A stretch of DNA of 22,610 bases, taken from contig MNUP01000112.1 in the NCBI GenBank assembly GCA_001871075.1, positions 1 through 22,610 on the forward strand, read 5' to 3'. The position numbers and the translations under genes were made by a program. Shown piece by piece: positions 14,938-22,545 of this stretch (the stretch's first letter is position 1; each line of letters opens with the position of its first letter). This stretch comes from Candidatus Desantisbacteria bacterium CG1_02_49_89 (GTDB lineage: Bacteria; Desantisbacteria; UBA1551). The notes under the pieces are model-generated. The model saw only the letters and a list, made by a program, of their open reading frames with translations, ran no database searches and was not told the origin of the DNA.

Positions 14938-15031
14938 ATTATGAATTATGAATGATGAATTATGAATCAACGGCAAGGTTTTTATTTAAAATAAAACTCC
15001 TTCACTCATAACTCATAATTCATAACTCATA
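14938..15031 (+). repeat. Inverted-arm heptamer array between gap and pgk
   Basis: Left arm: four 7-bp units ATTATGA (one ATGATGA) at 14938-14965. Right arm: ACTCATA, ACTCATA, ATTCATA, ACTCATA at 15004-15031, reverse complements in a shifted phase. The 38-nt loop contains a smaller AT palindrome (GTTTTTATTT / AAAATAAAAC). It forms one long potential hairpin in the intercistronic mRNA. Confidence 0.8.
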
Positions 15032-15061
15032 ACTAATCCTTTATTGATTTTGGGGGTTTTT

Positions 15062-16243
15062 ATGGCAAAGTTAGGCGTGGAAGACCTTGACATGGCGGGT
15101 AAAAATGTTTTGATCCGCGTTGATTTCAACGTCACGCAGGACAAGGAAGGCAAGATAACGGACGATACGAGGATCAAGGCAAGTGTTCAGACCATTAAAT
15201 ACTGCGTTGACAAGGGCGCGAAGGTTATTTTGATGTCACACCTCGGCAGGCCTGAGGGCAAGGTCGTTGAGTCCATGCGGCTTACGCCGGTGGCAAAAAG
15301 GCTGGGTGAACTACTCGGTAAGAAGATCGCCAAAACGGAAGATTGCGTGGGCCCGGACGCGGAAAAGGCAGTGTCCGCGATGAAGAACGGGGACGTTCTT
15401 CTGCTGGAGAACCTGCGCTTCCATCCCGAGGAGGAAAACAACGCCGAGGATTTCAGCAAGAAGCTCGCGAAACTGGGTGACCTGTATGTTAACGACGCTT
15501 TCGGGACAGCGCACAGGGCGCACTCTTCCACTGTTGGCGTGGCAAGGCTCCTTCCGTCAGCCGCGGGGTTCCTCATGAAAAAGGAAATTGAGGTGCTGGG
15601 CAAAATACTTGAGGAGCCTGACAAGCCCTTTGCCGCGGTCCTGGGCGGGGCAAAAGTTTCCACAAAAATAGGGGTTATCAAAAATCTGCTTCCCAGGGTT
15701 TCCTTCCTTCTCATAGGCGGTGCGATGGCATACACGTTCCTTAAGGCGATCGGGGAAGAAGTCGGCAACTCTAAGATAGAGGAAGACAAATTAGGTCTGG
15801 CAAGGGACCTGATACTGGGTGATTCTGAGTCGAAAATACACCTTCCCATCGACCACGTTGTCGCAAAGGAGATCAGAGAGGGCGCTCAGATGGAGGAGAC
15901 CGGGGGCAGGGCGATACAGAACGGCTGGATAGGCGTTGACATAGGCCCGAAGACCGTTGCGGAATACAGGCAGGTAATATCGAAATCAAAAACAGTGTTT
16001 TGGAACGGTCCGATGGGGATATTCGAGGTAGACGCTTTCGCTAAGGGGACCGTGGAAATAGCGAAGGCAATGGCGGAAAGCGGCGCCGTGACCGTAATAG
16101 GGGGCGGGGATTCTGTTTCAGCGGCCGCGAAAGCTGGAGTGAGCGACAAAATAACTCACATTTCGACTGGCGGAGGCGCAAGCCTCGAGCTGCTGGAAGG
16201 GATAACGCTTCCGGGCATCGCCGCGCTTTCAGAAAAAAAGTGA
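15062..16243 (+). CDS. pgk: Phosphoglycerate kinase
   Basis: Transfers phosphate from 1,3-bisphosphoglycerate to ADP, making ATP. 393 residues: N-terminal substrate domain with LIRVDFNVTQD, SHLGRPEG and LLLENLRFHPEE; hinge and nucleotide domain with LGGAKVSTKIGVI, FWNGPMGIFE and VIGGGDSVSAA. ATG 15062 fits the family N-terminus (MAKLGVEDLDMAGKNVLIRVDFN) better than the in-frame ATG at 15044; GGGGG at 15052-15056 is a weak SD at a suitable distance. Second gene of the glycolytic cluster, 142 nt after gap; the spacer is filled by the inverted heptamer array. Confidence 0.97.
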   Translation: MAKLGVEDLDMAGKNVLIRVDFNVTQDKEGKITDDTRIKASVQTIKYCVDKGAKVILMSHLGRPEGKVVESMRLTPVAKRLGELLGKKIAKTEDCVGPDAEKAVSAMKNGDVLLLENLRFHPEEENNAEDFSKKLAKLGDLYVNDAFGTAHRAHSSTVGVARLLPSAAGFLMKKEIEVLGKILEEPDKPFAAVLGGAKVSTKIGVIKNLLPRVSFLLIGGAMAYTFLKAIGEEVGNSKIEEDKLGLARDLILGDSESKIHLPIDHVVAKEIREGAQMEETGGRAIQNGWIGVDIGPKTVAEYRQVISKSKTVFWNGPMGIFEVDAFAKGTVEIAKAMAESGAVTVIGGGDSVSAAAKAGVSDKITHISTGGGASLELLEGITLPGIAALSEKK

Positions 16244-16310
16244 TTACAGTGATTATAAATTAGATTACAGTGATTATTTCTAAATTATCATGATTAACTT
16301 TATATAATCA
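16242..16310 (+). repeat. GATTACAGTGATTAT direct repeat with inverted TAATCA partner
   Basis: GATTACAGTGATTAT occurs at 16242-16256 (starting in the pgk stop codon) and 16263-16277. TATATAATCACCGG at 16301-16314 is inverted relative to GTGATTATA. The rest of the spacer, 16315-16390, shows no clear signal except another ATCACCGTAATCA near 16377-16389. Confidence 0.6.
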
Positions 16311-16400
16311 CCGGAATTCGTCGTTTGTCGACATAGCCCACAAAGAATGTTGCGAAGCAAAGATCATCAGTTAAAATCACCGTAATCAATGGAGGAATAA

Positions 16401-17165
16401 GTGAGGAAGCCGATAATAGCTGCAAACTGGAAGATGAACAAAACCGTCTCGGAGGCGGCTGAATTTGCCAGGGAGCTTAAAGACCTTGCAAAGGACATAT
16501 TCAGCGTTGAGATCGTAGTGTGCCCTCCTTTCATAGCGCTGGGCGCGGTGGGCGAGGTTCTGAGGAACACGAATATCAGGATGGGAGCGCAGAACATGCA
16601 CTGGGAGAAGAGCGGGGCGTTTACCGGCGAGATCTCGCCTGTTATGCTGCGCGACCTGGGATGCAGGTTCGTGATCATAGGGCATTCGGAAAGGCGCGGG
16701 TATTTTCAAGAAACAAACAAGGATATAAATAAAAAGATGAAATCCGCTTTTTCTTTCAACCTTACGCCGATAATGTGCGTGGGAGAGAAACTTGAGGAAA
16801 GGGAATCGAAGAGCACGCTTAAGGTCGTGGAAAAACAGATAAAGGAAGGCCTGGCAGAGATCGGGAAAGAGGAGATCAAGAGCCTTGTTGTCGCGTATGA
16901 ACCCATATGGGCCATAGGCACAGGCAAGACCGCGACCCCTGCGGATGCGTCCGAGGTCCACGCGCACATACGCTCAGTGCTTTCATCGATGCATGACAGC
17001 GAGACCGCGCAGCAGGTAAGGATCCAGTACGGCGGAAGCGTAACTCCGGAAAGCGTGGGCGGGCTGATGAAGGAAGAGGGAATAGACGGCGCGCTGGTGG
17101 GTGGAGCAAGCCTGAATGTTAATTCTTTTTTAAAAATTATACAGTTTAATAATAGCAGAGTTTAG
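16401..17165 (+). CDS. tpiA: Triosephosphate isomerase
   Basis: Interconverts dihydroxyacetone phosphate and glyceraldehyde-3-phosphate. 254 residues of a TIM barrel with all catalytic residues: N9 and K11 in AANWKMN, H95 in VIIGHSERR and E167 in AYEPIWAIGTGKTA, then the phosphate-binding YGGSV and GALVGGASL. It starts with GTG: GGAGG at 16391-16395 is 5 nt upstream and no ATG fits. Third gene of gap-pgk-tpiA. In many bacteria secG follows tpiA; here the next 131 nt hold a GTCAAAA heptamer array and then rpsU. Confidence 0.97.
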   Translation: MRKPIIAANWKMNKTVSEAAEFARELKDLAKDIFSVEIVVCPPFIALGAVGEVLRNTNIRMGAQNMHWEKSGAFTGEISPVMLRDLGCRFVIIGHSERRGYFQETNKDINKKMKSAFSFNLTPIMCVGEKLEERESKSTLKVVEKQIKEGLAEIGKEEIKSLVVAYEPIWAIGTGKTATPADASEVHAHIRSVLSSMHDSETAQQVRIQYGGSVTPESVGGLMKEEGIDGALVGGASLNVNSFLKIIQFNNSRV

Positions 17166-17190
17166 GCGCTGGTGGGAATAATATAAGCAG

Positions 17191-17214
17191 GTCAAAAGTC
17201 AAAGGTCAAAAGTG
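17191..17214 (+). repeat. Heptamer array GTCAAAA x3
   Basis: Units GTCAAAA, GTCAAAG, GTCAAAA, then GTG, in the tpiA-rpsU spacer. Confidence 0.8.
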
Positions 17215-17296
17215 AATGCTGTAATTTGATTTTAATCAGTACTGGATCAGCGAAAATCAGCGTCAAATTCATTTTTTAGAGAAGGGGGCGATTAGT

Positions 17297-17521
17297 TTGC
17301 TCGAAGTAAGATTAGGGAAAGGTGAATCTCTGGAAAGCGCTCTGCGGAGGTTCAAAAGGGTTTGCGAACGCGATGGGATCCTCACCGAGATCAAGAAAAG
17401 AGAGCATTATGAGAAACCCAGCGAGAAGCGTAAACGCCTTGCGCAGATGAGAGAAAAGCGCATCCGCAGGTTAAAGGCAAAGATGGCAAGGTACGCTGCC
17501 AGAAGGCCGGTGCGAAAATGA
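17297..17521 (+). CDS. rpsU: 30S ribosomal protein S21
   Basis: Small ribosomal subunit protein of 74 residues. The N-terminal [20 protein letters not shown] is the conserved S21 signature, followed by a very basic tail ([27 protein letters not shown]). It begins with TTG: GGGGG at 17284-17288 lies 8 nt upstream and the family N-terminus begins here; the next ATG would delete most of the protein. The gene ends in an ATGA overlap with yqeY, so the two are translationally coupled, an arrangement common in bacteria. Slightly longer than the usual 57-71 residues because of the basic tail. Confidence 0.93.
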   Translation: MLEVRLGKGESLESALRRFKRVCERDGILTEIKKREHYEKPSEKRKRLAQMREKRIRRLKAKMARYAARRPVRK

Positions 17522-17973
17522 GCCTTTCAGAAAAACTTATAAATGACCTTAAGGAAGCTCTGAAGAACAAGCAGGAACGCAGGCTTTCCGCGATAAGATT
17601 CCTGCGCAGCCTGGTGCAAAGGCGCGAGATAGATAAGCGCGTTCCGCTCACGGATGAGGAGATACTGGATATAATCCAGAAGAATATCAAACAGAGGAAG
17701 GAAGTATTTCCGAACTATGAGCGTATGAACAGGCAGGACCTGCTTGAAAAAGAAAAGGAAGAAGTTGCTGTCCTGGAGAAGTATCTCCCGCAGCAGCTTT
17801 CCAAAGAGGAGCTTCAGGTAATCGTTGATGAGGCGATCAAGGAAACCGGAGCCGCGACACCCAGGGACATAGGCAAGGTTATGGGTGTTCTGATGCCCAA
17901 GGTAAAGGGCAAGGCAGACGGAAAGCTTGTGGGTGAGCTTGTAAAAGCGCGCCTGCAGCCGCCTGCCGCGTAG
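17518..17973 (+). CDS. yqeY: GatB/YqeY domain protein
   Basis: 151-residue member of the YqeY family, related to the C-terminal tRNA-binding domain of GatB of the Asp/Glu-tRNA amidotransferase; its cellular role is not settled. Recognised by [29 protein letters not shown], the central [24 protein letters not shown] and the C-terminal [28 protein letters not shown]. The start overlaps the rpsU stop (ATGA, 17518-17521). Length is typical. Confidence 0.95.
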   Translation: MSLSEKLINDLKEALKNKQERRLSAIRFLRSLVQRREIDKRVPLTDEEILDIIQKNIKQRKEVFPNYERMNRQDLLEKEKEEVAVLEKYLPQQLSKEELQVIVDEAIKETGAATPRDIGKVMGVLMPKVKGKADGKLVGELVKARLQPPAA

Positions 17974-17987
17974 CTGCAATAAAAACC

Positions 17988-18053
17988 GTTGAACGTTAAA
18001 AGTTGAAGGTTGAAGGTTGAAGGTTAAAGGTTAAACTCTCAACCTTAATTTTC
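17988..18053 (+). repeat. Heptamer array GTTGAAG x7 with inverted arm
   Basis: Units GTTGAAC, GTTAAAA, GTTGAAG (three times), GTTAAAG, GTTAAAC at 17988-18036, then TCTCAACCTTAATTTTC, the reverse complement of the unit type. It fills most of the yqeY to Nif3-like spacer. Confidence 0.85.
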
Positions 18054-18098
18054 ATTTTATATTTATTTTGTCGATGCACGAGCAGGCGGAGGTTTAAA

Positions 18099-19067
18099 AT
18101 GAAGCTGGGCGAGATCTATAAAAAAGCGATTAGCACAGGCATAGAGAATGACCCGAGGGGAAAGGCAAGGGTCCTGCAGGTCTTAAAAAAAGCAGAGAAG
18201 GATTTTGCTAAGCTTGAAGGCAGGGAAAAAGAAAATTATGACAAAGAAAAACTTACCAATCCCTACGCTGACACAAGGATACTTTACGGCGACCACGGCA
18301 GAGAGATCATATCTTTGCTTGCCGGCATAGATATGGAGGTCGGGGAGGTCCTGGTAGCCCAGATGCTTGCCCTGAAAGGCCGCAAGGTGGATCTGGTTCT
18401 TTCCCATCACCCGCAGGGTTCTGCTTTCGCGGCATTCTACGAGGTCATGGACATGCAGGCCGATATATTCAACAAATATGGCGTTCCCATAAACGTTATG
18501 GAAGGGCTTCTGGGGGAAAGGATGAATGAGGTCAGGCAGAAAATAATGCCGTCAAACCACCAGAGGGGAGTTGACATCGCCAAGCTGTTCGACATACCTA
18601 TAATGTGCATCCATACTCCCGCTGACAACTGCGTTGCCACTTTTCTCCAGAAAATATTCGACAGGGAACGCCCGGAAATTCTTGACGGTATTATGTCAAT
18701 TCTTGAGGGCATACCGGAATACAAACAGGCCGCGGAACAGAAAAATGGGCCCAGCATACTTATCGGCTCTAAGGAAAAAAGATGCGGCAGGATAATGGTG
18801 GACATGACCGGCGGCACAGAGGGTTCGAAGAACGTCTTTGAAAAACTTTCCAACACGGATGTGGGCACCCTTGTGGTCATGCACATGGGTTCCGAGCACA
18901 AGAAGGAAGCTGAGAAGAATCATATAAACGTGGTTATCGCGGGGCACATTGCAAGCGACAACCTCGGCCTGAACATCATGCTCGACTCTGTTACAGGCAA
19001 GGAAAAGCTCAGTATCATACCGGTGTCCGGTTTCCGAAGGATTGAAAGAAACAAGAGAAAATCCTAA
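18099..19067 (+). CDS. Divergent Nif3-like (DUF34) protein
   Basis: 322 residues, probably cytoplasmic, resembling the Nif3/DUF34 metal-binding family. The metal-site motifs appear in order: DLVLSHHP (H103, H104), CIHTPADN (H172, D176) and VVIAGHIASDN (H283, D287). In classical Nif3 proteins the last motif is GHxxxE; here the acid is D. The N-terminal 90 residues (charged helix, YADTRILYGDHG) do not look like a standard Nif3 start, so this is a distinct subfamily. Family members have been linked to metal handling and to a GTP cyclohydrolase-like or nucleotidyl hydrolase role, none settled. GGAGG at 18088-18092 gives a strong start. Only 3 nt separate it from dppB, so it is probably co-translated with the peptide transporter. 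Another metal-dependent fold cannot be excluded. Confidence 0.65.
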   Translation: MKLGEIYKKAISTGIENDPRGKARVLQVLKKAEKDFAKLEGREKENYDKEKLTNPYADTRILYGDHGREIISLLAGIDMEVGEVLVAQMLALKGRKVDLVLSHHPQGSAFAAFYEVMDMQADIFNKYGVPINVMEGLLGERMNEVRQKIMPSNHQRGVDIAKLFDIPIMCIHTPADNCVATFLQKIFDRERPEILDGIMSILEGIPEYKQAAEQKNGPSILIGSKEKRCGRIMVDMTGGTEGSKNVFEKLSNTDVGTLVVMHMGSEHKKEAEKNHINVVIAGHIASDNLGLNIMLDSVTGKEKLSIIPVSGFRRIERNKRKS

Positions 19068-19070
19068 AAG

Positions 19071-20042
19071 ATGTGGAAATATATCGCAAGGCGGCTCCTC
19101 CTGATGATACCCGTTTTCCTGGGTATCACCCTGGTCACATTTTTCATAATACACCTCGCTCCGGGAAGCCCGTCTGACCTTCTGGCGGAGGCCGGGCCGA
19201 GGGTCAGTTATGAAGCGAGGGCAAGGCTTGAGAAGCTTTACGGCCTTGACCAGCCCATACATATTCAATATCTGCGATGGCTTAAAAGATTTGTGGTCCT
19301 TGATTTCGGCCGTTCTTTCAGGGATGAAAGGCCGGTGATCGATAAGATCCTTGAACGGCTTCCCGCGACAATACTTCTTGAAGGCCTTTCCCTCCTTTTT
19401 ATCTTCCTGATAGCGATCCCGATAGGCGTTCTTTCCGCGGCAAAACAGTATTCCGCGTTCGACAAGTCCACAACCCTTCTTGTTTTTATCGGTTTTTCAG
19501 TTCCGTCTTTCTGGCTTGCGCTTATGCTGATGGATGTTTTCGGCGTAAGATTCAATATCCTGCCCATTTCCGGGATAAGGGACATAGGCAGCGAATACCT
19601 GCCTTTCTGGGGCAGGATGCTGGATACTTTGAAACACCTTGTGCTTCCGGTTTTTGTATCCGCTTTCACCGGGCTTGCCTCGGTTTCCAGGTATACGCGT
19701 GCCGCGATGCTGGAGGCGATACGCCAGGATTACATAAGGACCGCCAGGGCAAAGGGGCTGGATGAGAACACGGTGATTTACAGGCACGCGCTGCGCAACG
19801 CGATGCTTCCGGTCGTAACGCTCATAGGATTTTCTATCCCCGGGTTGATAGGGGGGAGCTTTATAATTGAGACTATTTTTGCCTGGCCCGGAATGGGAAG
19901 GCTGGGTTTTAACGCGATAATGGCAAGGGACTATCCGGTCATAATGGGGGTCGGGGTAATAAGCGCGTTCCTGACGCTTGCCGGGAACCTGGTAGCGGAT
20001 ATATTATATGCGGTAGTGGACCCCCGCATCCGCTACAGGTGA
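19071..20042 (+). CDS. dppB: Peptide/nickel ABC transporter permease (DppB type)
   Basis: Inner-membrane permease of 323 residues with six predicted membrane helices, the first at residues 9-31 (LLLMIPVFLGITLVTFFIIHLAPG). The N-terminal motif LAPGSPSD and LEKLYGLDQPIHIQYLRWL are typical of DppB/OppB. The EAA loop YIRTARAKGLDENTVIYRHALRNAMLP contacts the ATPases. It starts 3 nt after the Nif3-like stop with no strong SD, suggesting translational coupling. With DppC and DppD it forms an importer for peptides or a related solute; no binding-protein gene is in the window. Substrate cannot be told. Confidence 0.92.
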   Translation: MWKYIARRLLLMIPVFLGITLVTFFIIHLAPGSPSDLLAEAGPRVSYEARARLEKLYGLDQPIHIQYLRWLKRFVVLDFGRSFRDERPVIDKILERLPATILLEGLSLLFIFLIAIPIGVLSAAKQYSAFDKSTTLLVFIGFSVPSFWLALMLMDVFGVRFNILPISGIRDIGSEYLPFWGRMLDTLKHLVLPVFVSAFTGLASVSRYTRAAMLEAIRQDYIRTARAKGLDENTVIYRHALRNAMLPVVTLIGFSIPGLIGGSFIIETIFAWPGMGRLGFNAIMARDYPVIMGVGVISAFLTLAGNLVADILYAVVDPRIRYR

Positions 20043-20061
20043 AAACAGTTTACAAAGTTGA

Positions 20062-20107
20062 CAAGTTTATAAAGTTTTAAGTTATATTTCTAAACTTCGT
20101 AAACTTG
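20062..20107 (+). repeat. Hairpin with inverted AAGTTTA arms before dppC
   Basis: CAAGTTTA-ta-AAGTTT (20062-20077) pairs with AAACTT-cg-TAAACTTG (20092-20107), 14 bp with one 2x2 mismatch and a 14-nt AT-rich loop. The upstream GTTTACAAAGTTGAC (20049-20063) continues the same 8-9-bp word. It ends 7 nt before the dppC ATG and takes the place of an SD. Confidence 0.75.
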
Positions 20108-20114
20108 AAAAAAA

Positions 20115-20966
20115 ATGAAAAAAACAAAAGCCGGGAGTTTCTGGGGAAGGTTCAAGAGGAACAAGCTGGGCGTTGCCGGAGCCATCATTGTTGCCTCGCT
20201 CTTTGTTGTCTATTTCCTGGTGCCGTTCATATCTCCTCATGACCCTAACGCCCAGGACCTTTCAAATAGGTTTACGCCCCCGAGCCTTCATTCCGCGAAT
20301 CCACTCGGAACTGATGAGCTGGGCAGGGACTTACTGAGCAGGATCTTATGGGGCCTTAGGATCTCGATAAAAGTCGGGTTCGCGGCGGTCGCGATATCCA
20401 TTCTCATAGGCACCATTCTGGGCGCTATTTCCGGGTATTACGGCGGCTGGGTGGACGGGCTTATAATGCGGCTTGTGGACATAATGATGTGTTTCCCGGA
20501 TTTCTTCCTGATACTGATGGTTATAGCGATGCTTGAGCCGAACATCAACTATGTAATGATCGTGATAGGCCTTGTGAGCTGGCCGGGAGTTACCAGGCTT
20601 GTGCGAGCCGAATTCCTGAAGCTTAAAAAGCAGGATTTCGTCCAGGCGGCGAAGGCGTCCGGTTTAAGCGACGCGAGGATAATATTCAGGCATATACTGC
20701 CTAACGCGCTTTACCCGGTTTTTGTGGCCGCGACGCTTGGGATCGCGTCCGCTATACTGGTTGAATCAGGCTTGAGTTTCCTGGGGTTGGGCGTTCAGCC
20801 GCCCACAGCTTCGTGGGGCAACATACTGACAAGCGGGAAAGATTATCTTCTCCAGCACGTATGGTGGCTGAGCTTCTTCCCGGGATGCGCCATTTTCATC
20901 ACAGTCCTGGCATACATTATGCTGGGGGAAGGGCTGAGGGATGCTTTAGATCCGCGCTTGAAATGA
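20115..20966 (+). CDS. dppC: Peptide/nickel ABC transporter permease (DppC type)
   Basis: 283-residue partner permease of DppB. An N-terminal cytoplasmic stretch (SFWGRFKRNKLGVAGA) precedes the first membrane helix, followed by ISPHDPNAQDLSNRFTPPS and LGTDELGRDLLSRILWGLRIS, the hallmark of DppC/OppC. Five further helices and the EAA loop DFVQAAKASGLSDARIIFRHILPNALYP follow. The ATG is preceded by A-rich DNA and a hairpin, without SD. Length is normal. Same operon as dppB (72 nt spacing). Confidence 0.93.
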   Translation: MKKTKAGSFWGRFKRNKLGVAGAIIVASLFVVYFLVPFISPHDPNAQDLSNRFTPPSLHSANPLGTDELGRDLLSRILWGLRISIKVGFAAVAISILIGTILGAISGYYGGWVDGLIMRLVDIMMCFPDFFLILMVIAMLEPNINYVMIVIGLVSWPGVTRLVRAEFLKLKKQDFVQAAKASGLSDARIIFRHILPNALYPVFVAATLGIASAILVESGLSFLGLGVQPPTASWGNILTSGKDYLLQHVWWLSFFPGCAIFITVLAYIMLGEGLRDALDPRLK

Positions 20967-20975
20967 GCGCAAGTT

Positions 20976-21010
20976 AAAATGCAAAATGTAAAATGTAAAA
21001 GTCAAAATTA
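20976..21010 (+). repeat. Heptamer array AAAATGT x5
   Basis: Units AAAATGC, AAAATGT, AAAATGT, AAAAGTC, AAAATTA, just after the dppC stop. Confidence 0.8.
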
Positions 21011-21019
21011 GAAGCTCAA

Positions 21020-21043
21020 CCACAGAGACACAGAGGCACAGAG
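21020..21043 (-). repeat. Octamer array CTCTGTGN, inverse orientation
   Basis: Plus-strand units CCACAGAG, ACACAGAG, GCACAGAG are the reverse complement of the word at 2404-2427 and 7060-7083. Confidence 0.8.
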
Positions 21044-21049
21044 TTTCTG

Positions 21050-21118
21050 TAACTCAAACCTTCAGGTTTGATATCAGGGCTAAAGCCCTGAGTTACTCCA
21101 AAGGAGTCCCTTTGGGAC
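21050..21118 (+). repeat. Chain of compact palindromes before dppD
   Basis: TCAAACCT-TC-AGGTTTGA (21054-21071), TCAGGGCT-AA-AGCCCTGA (21074-21091), ACTCC-AAA-GGAGT (21095-21107) and GTCCC-TTT-GGGAC (21106-21118). The last two share two bases, so they could pair only alternately. The same parts recur at 22204-22340. Confidence 0.8.
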
Positions 21119-21137
21119 AATAAATTCCTTGTTTTGG

Positions 21138-21168
21138 ATTCATAATTCATAACTCATAATTCATAATT
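21138..21168 (+). repeat. Heptamer array ATTCATA x4 before the dppD start
   Basis: Units ATTCATA, ATTCATA, ACTCATA, ATTCATA, the same word as the right arm at 15004-15031. It ends about 10 nt before the dppD ATG. Confidence 0.8.
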
Positions 21169-21176
21169 GGAAATAT

Positions 21177-22139
21177 ATGGAAAAGTTGCTGGAAATCAAT
21201 AACTTAAAGACTTATTTTAACACTGCCGAGGGAATAGTGAGGGCGGTGGACGGCGTTGATCTTTCCGTGGGAGCCGGCAGAACGCTAGCGCTCGCGGGCG
21301 AATCCGGATGCGGCAAGAGCGTGACCGCCCTATCTGTCCTGAGGCTTGTCCAGCATCCGGGTAAAATAGTTGGCGGAGAAATTATTTATAAGGGCTCTGA
21401 ACTTCTGAAGCTTTCAGAGGACGGGATAAGGAAGATCAGAGGCAAAGAGATATCAATGATATTCCAGGACCCTTTTACCTCGCTCAACCCGGTTTTCACG
21501 GTGGGAAACCAGATAGAGGAGGCTATAAAAGTCCATATCCCCGGAAGCGCGAAAAACCGGGAAGCCGCAAGAAGGGCGGTGGAAATGCTTTCGCTTGTTG
21601 AACTGCCTTCCCCGGAAAACATCTACCATTACTATCCGCACCAGCTTAGCGGTGGCATGCAGCAGCGCGCGATGATAGCGATGGCGCTTGCCACAAACCC
21701 ATCCCTGCTGATAGCTGACGAGCCTACCACAGCCCTGGACATAACCATACAGGCGCAGATACTGGACCTGCTGGAAAGGCTGAGGCAGAAATTCAACATG
21801 AGCGTGATGCTTATAACGCATAACCTGGGCATAATAGACAGGATAGCTGACGATGTTGCCATAATGTACCTGGGCAGGATCATGGAATGCTCGGAGAAGA
21901 ATGAGTTTTTCAAAACCCCCCTTCATCCTTATACGAGGGGATTACTCGACGCGGTCCCGAAGATCAGGGAAAAGAAAAAACTGTACGTAATACCCGGCAG
22001 CCTGCCTTCGCCGCTTGAGATCCCGCAGGGATGCAGGTTCAATCCCAGGTGCGAGAAGAAAATGGAGATATGCGGCAGGGAAGAGCCCGCTCTTAAAGAG
22101 ATATCGCCGGGGCATACGTGCAGGTGCTGGTTGTATTAA
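21177..22139 (+). CDS. dppD: Peptide/nickel ABC transporter ATPase (DppD type)
   Basis: 320-residue ATPase for the DppBC permease: Walker A GESGCGKS, Q-loop FQDPFTSLNP, signature LSGGMQQRAMIA, Walker B LLIADEPTTALD and switch H in LITHNLG. The C-terminal oligopeptide-transporter extension contains PLHPYTRGLLDAVP and a Cys cluster C286, C292, C299, C315 (plus C317), a spacing seen in DppD/OppD proteins; in a mycobacterial DppD this region was reported to bind an iron-sulfur cluster, from memory. Only weak SD-like bases (TTGGA) precede the ATG. The partner ATPase DppF usually follows; here the gene is followed by at least 470 nt of repeats to the window edge. Confidence 0.95.
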   Translation: MEKLLEINNLKTYFNTAEGIVRAVDGVDLSVGAGRTLALAGESGCGKSVTALSVLRLVQHPGKIVGGEIIYKGSELLKLSEDGIRKIRGKEISMIFQDPFTSLNPVFTVGNQIEEAIKVHIPGSAKNREAARRAVEMLSLVELPSPENIYHYYPHQLSGGMQQRAMIAMALATNPSLLIADEPTTALDITIQAQILDLLERLRQKFNMSVMLITHNLGIIDRIADDVAIMYLGRIMECSEKNEFFKTPLHPYTRGLLDAVPKIREKKKLYVIPGSLPSPLEIPQGCRFNPRCEKKMEICGREEPALKEISPGHTCRCWLY

Positions 22140-22161
22140 ATACAGTGGTCAGATTAACTTC

Positions 22162-22201
22162 GTGTCAGCGTGTCAACGTATCAACGTGTCAACGCAACAA
22201 C
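22162..22201 (+). repeat. Octamer array GTGTCAAC x5
   Basis: Units GTGTCAGC, GTGTCAAC, GTATCAAC, GTGTCAAC, GCAACAAC, 22 nt after the dppD stop. First element of the gene-free stretch 22140-22610, in which I see no coding sequence, only repeats. Confidence 0.8.
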
Positions 22202-22203
22202 AA

Positions 22204-22340
22204 GGAATTTTATCGTAACTCAGGGCTTTAGCCCTGATTTCAAACCTCCCTCCTTAAAAATTTCCACCTTAAGAATTGGCGGACAAGGGCGGGTCTTCGA
22301 AAAGGTTTGAGTTACTCCAAAGGAGTCCCTTTGGGATAAG
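22204..22340 (+). repeat. Palindrome chain with one expanded hairpin loop
   Basis: GGAATTTTATCGTAACTC leads to TCAGGGCT-TT-AGCCCTGA (22220-22237), then TCAAACCT (22240-22247) and AGGTTTGA (22303-22310) separated by 55 nt, then ACTCC-AAA-GGAGT and TCCC-TTT-GGGA to about 22337. At 21054-21071 the TCAAACCT/AGGTTTGA loop is only 2 nt, so the 55 nt look like an insertion in the loop. Confidence 0.75.
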
Positions 22341-22375
22341 ATCTCAGTGAATTCAGTGGCGTTATTAAAAGGTTA

Positions 22376-22545
22376 CTAGTGTGGTGTCACATAAATCCCT
22401 TGACATTTGATTCTGCTTTGAGTTGTCATTGCGAGCGACCAAAGGGAGCGTGGCAATCTCGATTTTTAGGTCGAGATTGCTTCGTCGTTAACACTCCTCG
22501 CAATGACAGCCCAAATGTAAAGATCTGTTAGAGACACCACACTAG
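22376..22545. mobile_element. MITE-like palindromic element, complete copy
   Basis: 166-bp element bounded by 13-bp perfect terminal inverted repeats CTAGTGTGGTGTC (22376-22388) and GACACCACACTAG (22533-22545). Inside are nested inverted pairs: ACATTTG/CAAATGT, GTCATTGCGAG (22425-22435)/CTCGCAATGAC (22497-22507) and CAATCTCGA (22454-22462)/TCGAGATTG (22471-22479) with an 8-nt loop. No coding capacity. Ends in CTAG, the preferred target of IS630-type transposases that duplicate TA, so an IS630/Tc1-like parent is possible (inference). Confidence 0.75.

Noticed and set aside
16303-16308. TATAAT as a promoter for tpiA
   Set aside because: No -35 box at suitable distance, and the hexamer is part of the TGATTATA repeat word.
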